A stretch of 64,000 bases of DNA from Microbacterium dauci (GCF_030065535.1 NZ_JASJND010000001.1:310001-374000), one strand, 5' to 3'. Counted from the stretch's first letter, positions 6,949-15,733 are shown. Translations and numbers: made by a program. Notes: generated by a model not told the origin, from the sequence alone.

Positions 6949-9900
6949 TGGGCTGGGGCAACAATCCGTCGGTGACGTGGTCCGAAATGGAGCGGCTGCT
7001 CAGCGACCGGCGCCGACCGGAGGGCGCTCCCGCGGGGGCGGACGGCGGCGACAGCCCGGCGTGGTCGCACAAGCGCGGGAAGTACCGGGCTCCGGGGATC
7101 GAGCGGCCGACCGACGCCGTGCCGTATGCCGAGCTGCACGCGCACTCGTCGTTCTCGTTCCTCGACGGGGCCTCGTCGCCCGAGGAGCTCGCCGAGGAGG
7201 CAGAGCGACTGGGGCTCCACGCCCTCGCGATCACCGACCACGACGGGTTCTACGGCATCGTCCGTTTCGCCGAGGCCGCCGAGTACCTCGGCGTGCAGAC
7301 CGTGTTCGGCGCGGAGCTGTCGCTCGGGCTGCCGGGGCCGCAGAACGGCGAGCCCGACCCGCACGGATCGCACCTGCTGGTGCTCGCCCGCGGTGAAGAG
7401 GGCTATCACCGGCTCGCGTCTGCCATCACGCACGCACAGCTCGCCGGCGGCGAGAAGGGGCGGCCGGTCTACGACCTCGACGAGCTGGCCGCACAGGCGG
7501 CGGGGCACTGGACCGTCCTCACCGGATGCCGCAAGGGTGCGGTGCGGCAGGCGCTGGCATCCGGCGGCACCGTGGCAGCAGGGGAGGAAATCGACCGGCT
7601 GGTGGCGTTGTTCGGGCGGGACCGGGTCGAGGTCGAGCTCATCGACCAGGGCGCCCCGACCGACTCCCGCGACAACGACGCGCTCGCCGCGCTCGCCGCC
7701 GCGCGCGGACTGCCGGTGCTCGCCTCGAACAACGTGCACTACGCAGTGCCCGAAAAGGTGCACCTCGCGGCGGCCGTCGCGGCGGTGCGCGCGAACCGCG
7801 GGCTCGACGAGCTGGACGGGTGGCTGCCGTCGCACGCGAGCGCGCACCTGCGCTCCGGCGCCGAGATGGCGAGGCGGTTCCGGCGATACCCGGGGGCGGT
7901 GGCGCGCACGGTGGCGCTCGCCGACGAGCTGGCGTTCCCGCTGCGGCGGGCGAAGCCGGCACTCCCGAAGATGCAGGTGCCCGAGGGACACACGCCGATG
8001 ACGTGGCTGCGGCACCTGGTGTGGGAGGCGGTGCCCCGGAAGTACCCGGATGCCACCGACGAGAATCGGGCGCGCATCGAACGCGAGCTCGGGGTCATCG
8101 AGCAGAAGGACTTCCCGGGGTACTTCCTGATCGTGCACGGCATCGTGCAGGAGGCGAGGCGCCGCGGCATCTTGTGTCAGGGTCGGGGATCGGCGGCGAA
8201 CAGTGCCGTCTGCTACCTGCTCGACATCACTGCGATCGACTCGATCTTCTACGACCTCCCGTTCGAGCGCTTTCTGTCGGCGCTGCGCGACGAGGAGCCC
8301 GACATCGACGTCGACTTCGACTCCGACCGGCGTGAGGAGATCATTCAGTGGGTCTACGAGACCTACGGGCGCGATCGGGCCGCGCAGGTCGCGAACGTCA
8401 TCCAGTACCGGCCGAAGAACGCCGTCCGCGACATGGCGCGGGCGCTCGGCCATTCACCGGGACAGCAGGACGCCTGGTCCAAGCAGGTCGAGCGTGGGCC
8501 CACGCGCCCGGAGGCTCCGCGCAGCGCGACAGCGATGCGTGGAGAAGGCGTGGGGAGGGGAGGGGTTGTGGACACGCCAGGGGGCCACGACATCCCGGAG
8601 CGGGTTGTCGCGTATGCCTCCGAACTGTTGAAAGCGCCCCGACACCTCGGCATCCACTCGGGCGGGATGGTGCTCACCGACCGCCCCGTCGGCGAGGTGG
8701 TGCCGATCGAACACGCACGCATGGAGAACCGCACCGTCATCCAGTGGGACAAGGACGACGCCGCGTGGATGGGGCTCGTGAAGTTCGACTTGCTCGGGCT
8801 CGGCATGCTCGCAGCCCTCCAGTACTGCTTCGACATGATCGAGGCGGCCACGGGGGAGCGGTGGTCGCTCGACGCCATGCCGAAGGAGGAGGCGGCGGTC
8901 TACGACATGCTGTGCCGGGCCGATTCGATCGGGGTGTTCCAGGTCGAGTCACGTGCGCAGATGGGACTGTTGCCCCGCCTGCAGCCGCGGAAGTTCTACG
9001 ACCTGGTCGTCGAGATCGCGCTGATCCGTCCCGGTCCCATCCAGGGTGGCGCCGTGCATCCGTTCGTGCGGCGCAAGCTCGGCCAGGATCCGGTCACGTA
9101 TGCGCACCCGAAGTTGCAGCCGGTGCTCGAGCGGACGCTCGGCATCCCGGTGTTCCAGGAGCAGCTCATGCAGATGGGCATGGCGGTCGGCGGGCTCACC
9201 GGCGAGGACGCCGACCTGCTGCGCCGGGCGATGGGGTCCAAGCGCGGCATCGAGCGGATCGACTCGCTGAAGCAGAAGCTCTACGACGGCATGGCCGAGA
9301 ACGGGCTCGTCGGCGATGCCGCCGACGACATCTACGCGAAGATCCAGGCGTTCGCGAACTTCGGGTTCGCCGAGAGCCACTCGCTGTCGTTCGGGCTGCT
9401 CGTGTACGCGTCGTCGTGGTTGAAACTGCACTACCCGGCCGCGTTCCTCGCCGCGCTGCTGCGCGCGCAGCCGATGGGGTTCTATTCGCCCGCGACCCTC
9501 ACGGCAGACGCGCGTCGGCACGGCGTCGAGGTACGCCGCCCCGACCTACACGCCTCGGCGGTGGATGCCGCGATCGAGCCGGTGGGGGATGCCGCCGCCG
9601 GGGCCACCGGGCTCGACGTCTGCACCCACCGAGTGCAGCCACCCATCCCCGACTTCGACGCGTCGCTGCCCGACGAATCCGAGGCGCACCGCCGCGACGG
9701 GAACTTCGCGGTGCGGTTGGGGCTCGCATCGGTGACCGGCATCGGGACGGCGATGGCGACGAAGATCGTCGCGGAACGCGCGGCATCCGGTCCGTTCCGG
9801 GACCTCCGCGACCTGGTTCGACGGACGGGTGCGACGACGCAGCACCTCGAGGCGCTCTCGACCGCGGGCGCGTTCGAGAGCCTCGGGATCAGCCGCCGCG

Positions 9901-10409
9901 AGGGGATCTGGCTGGCGGGGGACGCCGCGCAGGACCGGCTCGAGTTCCTCGAGGGGTCGCTCGTGTCGGTGCAGCCGCCGCTGTTCCCCGACCAGACGAG
10001 CTACGACGTGCTCGCCGCCGACCTGTGGGCGACGGGCGTCTCGACCGACGACCACCCGCTCACGCACTATCGCTCGCAGCTCGACGCCCGCGGTGTGCTC
10101 ACTTCGAGGGGCATCCGCACCCACGAGGTGGGGCGCCGGATCGAGGTCGCGGGCCTCGTCACCCATCGACAACGGCCGGCGACCGCGTCGGGGGTGACGT
10201 TCCTGAACCTCGAGGACGAGCACGGCGTCATGAACGTGATCTGTTCGGTCGGGGTCTGGAACCGCTACCGCCGCATCCTGCGGGACAGTCCGGCGCTCAT
10301 CGCCCGCGGCATCCTGGAACGCTCGCCCGAAGGTGTGACGAACCTGCTCGCCGACGCGTTCGACGACCTGCGGGTCGGCGTGCGGCATCGCTCCCGCGAC
10401 TTCCAGTAG
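6948..10409 (+). CDS. dnaE2: Error-prone DNA polymerase III alpha subunit DnaE2
   Basis: A 1153-residue C-family polymerase that performs damage-induced translesion synthesis. An N-terminal extension of about 55 residues precedes the PHP domain (AELHAHSSFSFLDGAS; ITDHDGFYG). The catalytic acidic residues are intact: PDIDVDFDSDRREE (Asp452/Asp454) and KFDLLGLGML (Asp614). FANFGFAESHSLSFG and the C-terminal OB-fold (residues about 1050-1130) are present. A low-complexity stretch near residues 505-545 (PEAPRSATAMRGEGVGRGG) sits between the palm and the next conserved block. Full length for the family. It is the third gene of the coupled SOS operon, so LexA control is expected. Confidence 0.96.
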   Translation: MGWGNNPSVTWSEMERLLSDRRRPEGAPAGADGGDSPAWSHKRGKYRAPGIERPTDAVPYAELHAHSSFSFLDGASSPEELAEEAERLGLHALAITDHDGFYGIVRFAEAAEYLGVQTVFGAELSLGLPGPQNGEPDPHGSHLLVLARGEEGYHRLASAITHAQLAGGEKGRPVYDLDELAAQAAGHWTVLTGCRKGAVRQALASGGTVAAGEEIDRLVALFGRDRVEVELIDQGAPTDSRDNDALAALAAARGLPVLASNNVHYAVPEKVHLAAAVAAVRANRGLDELDGWLPSHASAHLRSGAEMARRFRRYPGAVARTVALADELAFPLRRAKPALPKMQVPEGHTPMTWLRHLVWEAVPRKYPDATDENRARIERELGVIEQKDFPGYFLIVHGIVQEARRRGILCQGRGSAANSAVCYLLDITAIDSIFYDLPFERFLSALRDEEPDIDVDFDSDRREEIIQWVYETYGRDRAAQVANVIQYRPKNAVRDMARALGHSPGQQDAWSKQVERGPTRPEAPRSATAMRGEGVGRGGVVDTPGGHDIPERVVAYASELLKAPRHLGIHSGGMVLTDRPVGEVVPIEHARMENRTVIQWDKDDAAWMGLVKFDLLGLGMLAALQYCFDMIEAATGERWSLDAMPKEEAAVYDMLCRADSIGVFQVESRAQMGLLPRLQPRKFYDLVVEIALIRPGPIQGGAVHPFVRRKLGQDPVTYAHPKLQPVLERTLGIPVFQEQLMQMGMAVGGLTGEDADLLRRAMGSKRGIERIDSLKQKLYDGMAENGLVGDAADDIYAKIQAFANFGFAESHSLSFGLLVYASSWLKLHYPAAFLAALLRAQPMGFYSPATLTADARRHGVEVRRPDLHASAVDAAIEPVGDAAAGATGLDVCTHRVQPPIPDFDASLPDESEAHRRDGNFAVRLGLASVTGIGTAMATKIVAERAASGPFRDLRDLVRRTGATTQHLEALSTAGAFESLGISRREGIWLAGDAAQDRLEFLEGSLVSVQPPLFPDQTSYDVLAADLWATGVSTDDHPLTHYRSQLDARGVLTSRGIRTHEVGRRIEVAGLVTHRQRPATASGVTFLNLEDEHGVMNVICSVGVWNRYRRILRDSPALIARGILERSPEGVTNLLADAFDDLRVGVRHRSRDFQ

Positions 10410-10437
10410 ACCGAACCCGTATCGGAGGATGGGTGCG

Positions 10438-11241
10438 ATGGATCGACGGCTCGAACGACCCACTGCGGGGATCTCGTACATCGACACCGGAGGCGACACC
10501 GGTGCGGTCGTGCTGCTCGTGCATGGGGCAGGCATGGATGCCACGATGTTCGACCGGCAGATCGACGATCTCACGCAGGAGGGGTACCGCGTCATCGCCC
10601 CGGACCTTCGCGGCCACGGCGCGTCGTCGATCGCCGGCGACGTGCGGTTCACCGCCGCAGACGCGATCGAGGACCTTCTCGCGCTCCTCGACACGTGCGG
10701 TGTCGCCCGTGCAGTCCTGGTCGGGCACTCTCTCGGAGGCAACCTGATCCAGGCGATCGCGCACCGATATCCCGAACGGGCGGTCGGCCTGGTCGTGATG
10801 GACGCGACGCCGAATCGCGGTCCGCTCTCTGCCATCGAGCGCGTGGCCCTGCGGATCGCTGCGCCGGCCCTAGCGCTGATCCCGGCCCGGACGCTCCCAG
10901 GACTCATGGCTCGAGCATCCGCGGTCACCCCCGACGCCATCGCTCGCACGCAAGCGCTCTTCGAGCGGATGCCGAAGCGGAGGTTCCTCGATGTGTGGCG
11001 CGCCACGACGTCGCTCGTCGAGCCGGGCGACTCGCTCGATCGATCGCCCGTGCCTCTCGCGCTGATCCGTGGCGCACAGGATCGTACCGGCAACATCGCG
11101 TCGGCGATGCCGCGCTGGGCAGCACGCGAAGGCATCGCCGAACAGGTTGTTCCGGGCGCAGGGCACATCGTCACGTGGGATGCCCCGGAGGCGACGTCGG
11201 TTCGTCTGCTCGACACGCTTGGCGGGTGGTCGCGCGGTTGA
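10438..11241 (+). CDS. Alpha/beta hydrolase
   Basis: A 267-residue alpha/beta-fold hydrolase. Oxyanion-hole motif LLVHGAGMDATMFD, nucleophile elbow GHSLGGN (Ser about residue 100), acid in LIRGAQDRTG and catalytic His in VPGAGHIVTWDAPE are all present, so it should be active on an ester, lactone or similar small molecule. ATG at 10438 is chosen over the in-frame ATG at 10429 because GGAGG at 10424 sits at proper distance only from 10438. It follows dnaE2 by 28 bases but has its own ribosome site; nothing ties it functionally to SOS. A strong hairpin follows the stop. Substrate unknown. Confidence 0.88.
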   Translation: MDRRLERPTAGISYIDTGGDTGAVVLLVHGAGMDATMFDRQIDDLTQEGYRVIAPDLRGHGASSIAGDVRFTAADAIEDLLALLDTCGVARAVLVGHSLGGNLIQAIAHRYPERAVGLVVMDATPNRGPLSAIERVALRIAAPALALIPARTLPGLMARASAVTPDAIARTQALFERMPKRRFLDVWRATTSLVEPGDSLDRSPVPLALIRGAQDRTGNIASAMPRWAAREGIAEQVVPGAGHIVTWDAPEATSVRLLDTLGGWSRG

Positions 11242-11256
11242 CCGTTGCCGGACGCG

Positions 11257-11291
11257 CGAGAGCCCCGACCCGCGATGGGCCGGGGCTCTCG
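11257..11291. terminator. Bidirectional hairpin terminator
   Basis: Eleven-base perfect arms CGAGAGCCCCG (11257-11267) and CGGGGCTCTCG (11281-11291), extended by an inner CCC/GGG. It lies between the convergent alpha/beta hydrolase and HesB-like genes. There is no U-run on either side, like other hairpins in this window. Confidence 0.8.
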
Positions 11292-11303
11292 AAAGCTGTG
11301 GCG

Positions 11304-11585
11304 TCAGACCTGCTGCGCGAGCGCGAAGCCGACGGAACCGTCCTCTGCGACGCGGGCGTCGAGGACGCGGTCGTCGAGTGCGATGGTGGTCGCCTCGTCG
11401 ACGAAGACGCGTGCGCCGTCGTTCTCGACGACGGTGTCGCCCTGCTCGGGAGCGGGGGCGAGGGACAGCGCGTAGCCGCTGTCGGGTGCGGTCGCTTCGC
11501 TGATGCGGAGCCCGCCGGTGTCGGTCGGGATCTGCGACGCGAGGTTCTTGACTGCGCTGGTGGCGTTCTCGGTGAGTGTGAGCAT
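11304..11585 (-). CDS. HesB/IscA-fold protein without cysteines
   Basis: A 93-residue protein with the overall pattern of the Fe-S biogenesis (HesB/IscA/ErpA) fold: N-terminal LTENATSAVKNL, then LRISE, YALSL, GARVFVDE, and a C-terminal strand. The family's three cluster-binding Cys are absent; the protein contains no Cys at all, so it cannot act as a classic Fe-S carrier. GGAGAG precedes the ATG at 11585. Such Cys-less relatives occur singly in actinobacteria and their role is not known to me. It is monocistronic, convergent with the hydrolase gene across a shared terminator. Confidence 0.78.
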   Translation of the reverse strand: MLTLTENATSAVKNLASQIPTDTGGLRISEATAPDSGYALSLAPAPEQGDTVVENDGARVFVDEATTIALDDRVLDARVAEDGSVGFALAQQV

Positions 11586-11712
11586 GGGTGCTCTCCTTCC
11601 GTGGATGGACCGGCCACGATGCCGAGAATCGGCGCCCGGTGCAACCGCAGACACGCCGTGTCGCCGCTCTCACACGGTTTACGGAGGTTCACCGGCACCG
11701 AGCCCGGGCCGA

Positions 11713-11718
11713 TAGCGT
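11713..11718 (+). promoter_or_regulatory. -10 element TAGCGT, leaderless start
   Basis: TAGCGT is followed by a 6-base spacer and the ATG at 11725, so transcription should begin at the start codon. No Shine-Dalgarno sequence is present. Confidence 0.6.
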
Positions 11719-11724
11719 GATCGA

Positions 11725-12609
11725 ATGACGCGCATCCCTCCCGCGCGTGGATTCTCGGACGGCCAGCGTTGCCGCGTCCACGTGTACGACCTCGCCACCG
11801 GCGATGACCGCATCGTCTTCGAGCACGCCAACGTGCTGCTCGAGGCGCCGAACTGGGCGGCCGAGGGACTTCTCCTCAACGGTGGCGGACTGCTGTGGTC
11901 GCTCGATCCGGATGCCGCGGACGCGACCCTCATCCAGGTGGAGCTGCCCGGCGTCCCGACGCTCAACAACGACCACGTGCTCGTGCCCGGCACCGACGAC
12001 ATCCTGCTCTCGGCGAACGACGGCCAGATCTACCGCGCTCCGCGTGCGGGCGGCACGGCCGTGCGGATCACCGACCCCGACGACCCGCACTGGCACTTCC
12101 TCCACGGTGTGCGCCCGGACGCGGGTCGCATCGCGTACACCGCGCTCGAGCTCGCCGACGGTCGCGCGGTGCAGGGTGGCATCCGTGTGGCGAACATCGA
12201 CGGCAGTGACGACCGCGCGATCACGCCCGGACAGGTCGCCGACGGCAGCGAGTGGTCGCCGGACGGCGAGTGGGTTTACCTGAACACCGAGGTGTTCTCG
12301 CCAGGGCACGCGCAGATCGCACGGATGCGCGAGGACGGCAGCGAGCTCGAGCAACTGACGTTCGACGAACGGGTGAACTGGTTCCCGCACCTTGCCCCCG
12401 GCGGAGAGGCGACCGTGTATCTCAGCTATCCGCCGGGGACGCAGGGGCACCCGGCCGACCTCACCGTCGAGCTGCGCGTCGTTCGGGGCGACGACTGGGC
12501 GCATCCGCAGACGGTCGCGACGCTCCCCGGCGGGCAGGGCACGATCAACGTGCACAGCTGGTCGCCCGAAGGCGCCCGCTTCGCGTACGTGGACTACCCG
12601 TTCGGCTGA
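11725..12609 (+). CDS. TolB-like/PD40 beta-propeller protein
   Basis: A 294-residue protein built of WD40-like PD40 repeats, with repeated blade signatures such as DGSDDRAITP, GEWSPDGEWVYL (ADGSEWSPDGEW), REDGSELEQLTFD and SWSPEGARFAYVD. No signal peptide or membrane segment is seen, so it should be cytoplasmic, unlike periplasmic TolB. Similar proteins are often annotated as biopolymer transporter Tol or oligogalacturonide-lyase-like; no catalytic residues can be assigned here. The start is supported by the leaderless -10 just upstream. Its 3' end overlaps the convergent SGNH hydrolase gene by 16 bases. Confidence 0.78.
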   Translation: MTRIPPARGFSDGQRCRVHVYDLATGDDRIVFEHANVLLEAPNWAAEGLLLNGGGLLWSLDPDAADATLIQVELPGVPTLNNDHVLVPGTDDILLSANDGQIYRAPRAGGTAVRITDPDDPHWHFLHGVRPDAGRIAYTALELADGRAVQGGIRVANIDGSDDRAITPGQVADGSEWSPDGEWVYLNTEVFSPGHAQIARMREDGSELEQLTFDERVNWFPHLAPGGEATVYLSYPPGTQGHPADLTVELRVVRGDDWAHPQTVATLPGGQGTINVHSWSPEGARFAYVDYPFG

Positions 12610-13733
12610 ACCCCGAAGACCCTCGCCGCGAAGCGCTCGCCGATGAGGGCGTGCGCGTCCGGACCCGGGTGGAGCGCGTCGGGGAGCGGCATCCGCTCGG
12701 CATCGGCTTCGCCGTAGAGGCCGAGCCCGTCGACGAGGTGCAGGTTCGGGTCATCGCGTAGCGCGGCGACCTCGGCGAGGGCGTCGCGGATGACCTCGAG
12801 GGTGAGTCGGCCCATCACGGTGTCGCCCTCGGTGCCGGTGGCGACGAAGCGCAGGCGCCCCTCGGCGAACGACGCGGGGTCGATGCTGCCGGGGCCGGGC
12901 GTTCGTTCGTGGATGCCGCACCAGATCGGGGTGACCAGGTGGAGCGGGGTCTCGGGGTGGCCGTCGCGGATCGTGTCGAGGAAGCCGTGCACGGCGGGGA
13001 CGAACGCGCGGAGCCGCATCGCGTCGGCGTTCACCACGTTGATGCCGAGCTTCACGCTGATGACGTCGGCCGGGGTGTCGCGGATGACGCGGGCCATGAA
13101 CGGGTCGACCTGCGCGCTGCCTCCGAACCCGAGGTTGCGAAGGTCGAGTCCCGCGCGGCGGGCCGCGATGACCGGCCACGTCGCGCTCGGGTCGGTCGCG
13201 TTCGAGCCGTGGCTGATGGAGCTGCCATGGTGCACCCAGCGCGGCCGCTCGGCCTCGTCGGGCGAGACCGGTGCGTCGGCGCGGAGGGCGGTGAGCTCGA
13301 TCGCCTCGTTGTGCGGCAACCACAGTTCCACGACCTTGTCGCGCGGCGGGAGTCCGCTGACGTGCACCGTCTGCGCGGGACCCGCAACGAGCGTGCGCTC
13401 GCCGGTGCGCGGGTCGGTGTCGATCGTGTCGCCGCCGACGAGGTCGATGTGCGCGAACAACTCGCCGTCGACGAGCACGTCGACGCGGCCTCGGGGGCGT
13501 CCCACGCTGAGTAGCGTCGATCGCGTCGCGTGCAGGTCGAGTTCGATGACGGTGGCCGCTGTCTGCAGTGCGATGCGCACGCCGGCGGGCTGCGACTGCG
13601 CCCCGAGCAGCTGCGGGTCTGGGAACTGTGTGCGCACCCAGGCGGGGAGCCGGTGCATCCGGACCCCACGAGCGGTCGGTTCGAGTTCGGCGAGGCCGCG
13701 GACGAGGGTCGTGTCGATGGGGATCGTGATCAT
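12594..13733 (-). CDS. SGNH/GDSL-type hydrolase with N-terminal jelly-roll domain
   Basis: A 379-residue protein. Residues 1-175 look like an all-beta carbohydrate-esterase-type N-terminal domain (VDVLVDGELFAHIDL; VELWLPHNEAIELTAL). The SGNH domain follows with block I HHGSSISHG (nucleophile Ser), block II LGFGGSAQ, block III ISVKLGINVVN in place of the usual GxN, and block V DALHPGPDAH (Asp/His). It likely removes acyl groups from a carbohydrate; no signal peptide is seen. Translationally coupled (ATGA) to the TetR gene upstream, which probably controls it. Confidence 0.82.
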   Translation of the reverse strand: MITIPIDTTLVRGLAELEPTARGVRMHRLPAWVRTQFPDPQLLGAQSQPAGVRIALQTAATVIELDLHATRSTLLSVGRPRGRVDVLVDGELFAHIDLVGGDTIDTDPRTGERTLVAGPAQTVHVSGLPPRDKVVELWLPHNEAIELTALRADAPVSPDEAERPRWVHHGSSISHGSNATDPSATWPVIAARRAGLDLRNLGFGGSAQVDPFMARVIRDTPADVISVKLGINVVNADAMRLRAFVPAVHGFLDTIRDGHPETPLHLVTPIWCGIHERTPGPGSIDPASFAEGRLRFVATGTEGDTVMGRLTLEVIRDALAEVAALRDDPNLHLVDGLGLYGEADAERMPLPDALHPGPDAHALIGERFAARVFGVQPNG

Positions 13734-14308
13734 GCGGGGAGCTCCGAGGGCCACGTGTCGAGTGCGCGGTCGAGGGCCGCGATGGTGTGTCGCCACGAGG
13801 CGTCTGTCGACTCGTTGCGGTGTGCGAAGGCGTCGGCCGCTTCCAGTGCGAGGGAACCTGCGAGCGCGCCGCTGACGAACCGGACGGCGTGGACACGCTG
13901 GCCGGCCGAGATGCCGTACGCATCGACGACGTCGAGCAGGTGGCTCGCCATGCGGGATGCCGCCGCAGTGGTGCGCTCGTCCGGGCTGACGGGTTGCTGG
14001 ATGAGCGACCAGCGCGCGGGCCGGGCGAACGCGTACTCGCGCTGCGCGTCGGCGAGGGCCTCGAGTGCCGCCGGGCCGGTCCTCGCGTCGATCGCGGTGT
14101 CGACGGCGTCGGCAAGCTCGTCGAGGATGAGTGCCTGCACAGCGCCGCGGAGTGCGCCGAGGTCGCGGACGTGGCCGTAGAGACTCGCGGTCCGCACGCC
14201 GAGTCGGCGAGCGAGCGCAGACATCGAGAGTGCGTCGGCGCCGCCGGCGTCGACGAGGTCGCGCGCGGCGTGGATCACCGTGTCGGGGGAGAGGTTGGCG
14301 CGTGGCAT
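13730..14308 (-). CDS. TetR-family transcriptional regulator
   Basis: A 192-residue repressor. The N-terminal HTH is clear (ALSMSALARRLGVRTASLYGHVRDLGALRG, residues about 25-54, quoted in parts), with a C-terminal ligand domain resembling the WHG/TetR_C families. It is first in an operon with the SGNH hydrolase (4-base ATGA overlap). A perfect inverted repeat lies 5 to 27 bases upstream of its start, so autoregulation is very likely. The effector is unknown but may be the hydrolase substrate or product. Confidence 0.92.
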   Translation of the reverse strand: MPRANLSPDTVIHAARDLVDAGGADALSMSALARRLGVRTASLYGHVRDLGALRGAVQALILDELADAVDTAIDARTGPAALEALADAQREYAFARPARWSLIQQPVSPDERTTAAASRMASHLLDVVDAYGISAGQRVHAVRFVSGALAGSLALEAADAFAHRNESTDASWRHTIAALDRALDTWPSELPA

Positions 14309-14312
14309 CCTG

Positions 14313-14335
14313 CAAACCTACACCCTTTAGGTTTG
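14313..14335. promoter_or_regulatory. TetR operator: perfect inverted repeat CAAACCTA-N7-TAGGTTTG
   Basis: Eight-base perfect arms separated by CACCCTT, 5 bases upstream of the TetR start. A TTGACA (minus strand, 14333-14338) overlaps one arm and can serve as -35, so binding would block the promoter. Symmetry and position fit autoregulation by the adjacent TetR protein. Confidence 0.8.
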
Positions 14336-14396
14336 TCAATGCGCGTCGCCGTGCGATCTGGGTGAGATGCTGAAACCGAGATCGATCGGAGGGCTC

Positions 14397-14894
14397 ATGA
14401 ACCGTATTCGCTCGACCGCTGCGGCGGTCGCTGTGGCGTCGGTGCTCCTACTCGCGGCATGCGCGCCAGAGCCGGGGTCGACCCCGACGGTCACGCCGTC
14501 CGAGTCCGCCGTGCCGTCGCCCTCGGCGTCACCGTCACCGTCGCCGACGGCATCGGAGTCGTCGGCGCCATCGCCATCGCCGACGGCGGAGCCGCCGGTC
14601 GACACCGAGATGACTGCGGGGCAGGCGGGCGCGCTGTGCGTCGCGAAGCACCGCGACGAGCCCATCGAAGAAGGCATCACCCAGATCGGTGACCCGACCG
14701 CCTACGAGCGATACGTCGAGCCGCACTGGTTCGTCACCGTCCCCGCGGAGAACGAGTTCGGACCACTCGTCCAGCTGTGCGTTCTCGGCGGAACCGTTGA
14801 TGCCCCCGTCTGGCAGTCGGTCGCCAATGTCAGCGCCGACGAGGTGGACGACGCCTACATCGAGCGCCAGCGCTCCACCAATGAAGAGTTCTGA
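14397..14894 (+). CDS. Lipoprotein with Ser/Pro-rich linker, function unknown
   Basis: A 165-residue predicted lipoprotein. The signal peptide ends in a lipobox LLLAAC (Cys about residue 22), followed by a low-complexity Ser/Pro/Thr/Ala linker (about residues 26-68) that should span the cell wall, then a globular domain with two Cys (GALCVAKH, QLCVLGG) that could form a disulfide. GGAGGG lies 5 bases before the ATG at 14397; an ATG at 14367 has no ribosome site. Small secreted domains like this are common in actinobacteria; I do not recognise the family. Confidence 0.8.
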   Translation: MNRIRSTAAAVAVASVLLLAACAPEPGSTPTVTPSESAVPSPSASPSPSPTASESSAPSPSPTAEPPVDTEMTAGQAGALCVAKHRDEPIEEGITQIGDPTAYERYVEPHWFVTVPAENEFGPLVQLCVLGGTVDAPVWQSVANVSADEVDDAYIERQRSTNEEF

Positions 14895-14897
14895 GCC

Positions 14898-15704
14898 TCA
14901 GTCGCAGCGCTCGAAGAGGTAGGCGGGGTCGTCTGGCGTGACGAGGTCGCGGTCTCGGAAGACGACGGATGCCGGTGTCTCGGGGTCGGCGCAGACCTCC
15001 TCGAGGCTCCGCGGCGCGTTGTCCGGGTACTCGATCGCGAGCACGTGGTCGCCGTACACCTCGGTGTAGGCGCCGCATTCCTGGTACGCCGCGCACTCCT
15101 CGACGACGGCGAAGTCGAATCCGGCGCGGGCGTGCAGCGTCGCGGCATCCTCTGCAGCGTTCTTCTGCCCGGCGGCGAGCCCGACGTCGTGCGCGGTCTC
15201 GACGAAGCGAGTGGCGAGTGCGACGGCGTCGTCTCGGCTGAGCGCGCCGTCGGTGCGCGTGTACGTGTCGAGGTTGTCGAACTCGACGGCGTCGAACCCG
15301 TCGGAGGCGCAGTCGCGGATCCACGGGCCGACGATCGCGGCGATCTCGTCGACCTGCCGAGTGTCGAGAATCGCCTCGTCGGGCCAGTCCGGGTCGAACA
15401 CGATCTCGCCGTCGGCATCGTGGAGGAGCAGTTCCTCGGGCCACGCGTCGAGCTCGCCGGGTTGCGTCTGGAAGCCGTTCACGTAGCAGACCGAATAGAC
15501 GTCGTCGACGGATGCCGCGGCGCGGTCGCGTCCGACGATTTCGACGCCCTCGGGTGGGTTGTACGCGCCGCCGAGCTGGTAATCGAGGTCGCCGCCGACG
15601 GGCGGGAGCGGGATCCCGCCCGGTGGATCGTGCGGCGGCTGGGCGGCACAGCCGGTGAGCAGGAGTGCGACGGCGGCCAGCGCCGCAACGGTGCGACGGG
15701 ACAT
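14898..15704 (-). CDS. Lipoprotein of the endo-alpha-1,4-polygalactosaminidase-like (GH114) family
   Basis: A 268-residue exported lipoprotein: lipobox LLLTGC (Cys about residue 19), then a TIM-barrel-like GH114 domain. Family features seen are the N-terminal W/Y-poor strand DYQLGG, CYVNGFQTQPGE, WPDEAILD, the acidic motif DGFDAVEFDNLD (strand with likely catalytic acids), AAGQKNAAE and FAVVEECAAYQECGAY. The family cleaves alpha-1,4-galactosaminoglycans in characterised fungal and bacterial members; activity here is inferred. It converges on the preceding lipoprotein with a 3-base gap. Confidence 0.8.
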   Translation of the reverse strand: MSRRTVAALAAVALLLTGCAAQPPHDPPGGIPLPPVGGDLDYQLGGAYNPPEGVEIVGRDRAAASVDDVYSVCYVNGFQTQPGELDAWPEELLLHDADGEIVFDPDWPDEAILDTRQVDEIAAIVGPWIRDCASDGFDAVEFDNLDTYTRTDGALSRDDAVALATRFVETAHDVGLAAGQKNAAEDAATLHARAGFDFAVVEECAAYQECGAYTEVYGDHVLAIEYPDNAPRSLEEVCADPETPASVVFRDRDLVTPDDPAYLFERCD

Positions 15705-15733
15705 GTGGGGGTCCGAACGGCCGGTGGCGAGGG

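Noticed and set aside
4636..8453. Very long open frames (763 and 913 codons) antisense to imuA'-imuB-dnaE2
   Set aside because: They are Arg/His/Pro-rich mirror frames of clear coding genes in GC-rich DNA, with no domain, ribosome site or promoter.
14475..14600. Short tandem repeats in the Ser/Pro linker of the lipoprotein
   Set aside because: Degenerate codon-level repetition typical of wall-spanning linkers, not a CRISPR or VNTR locus.
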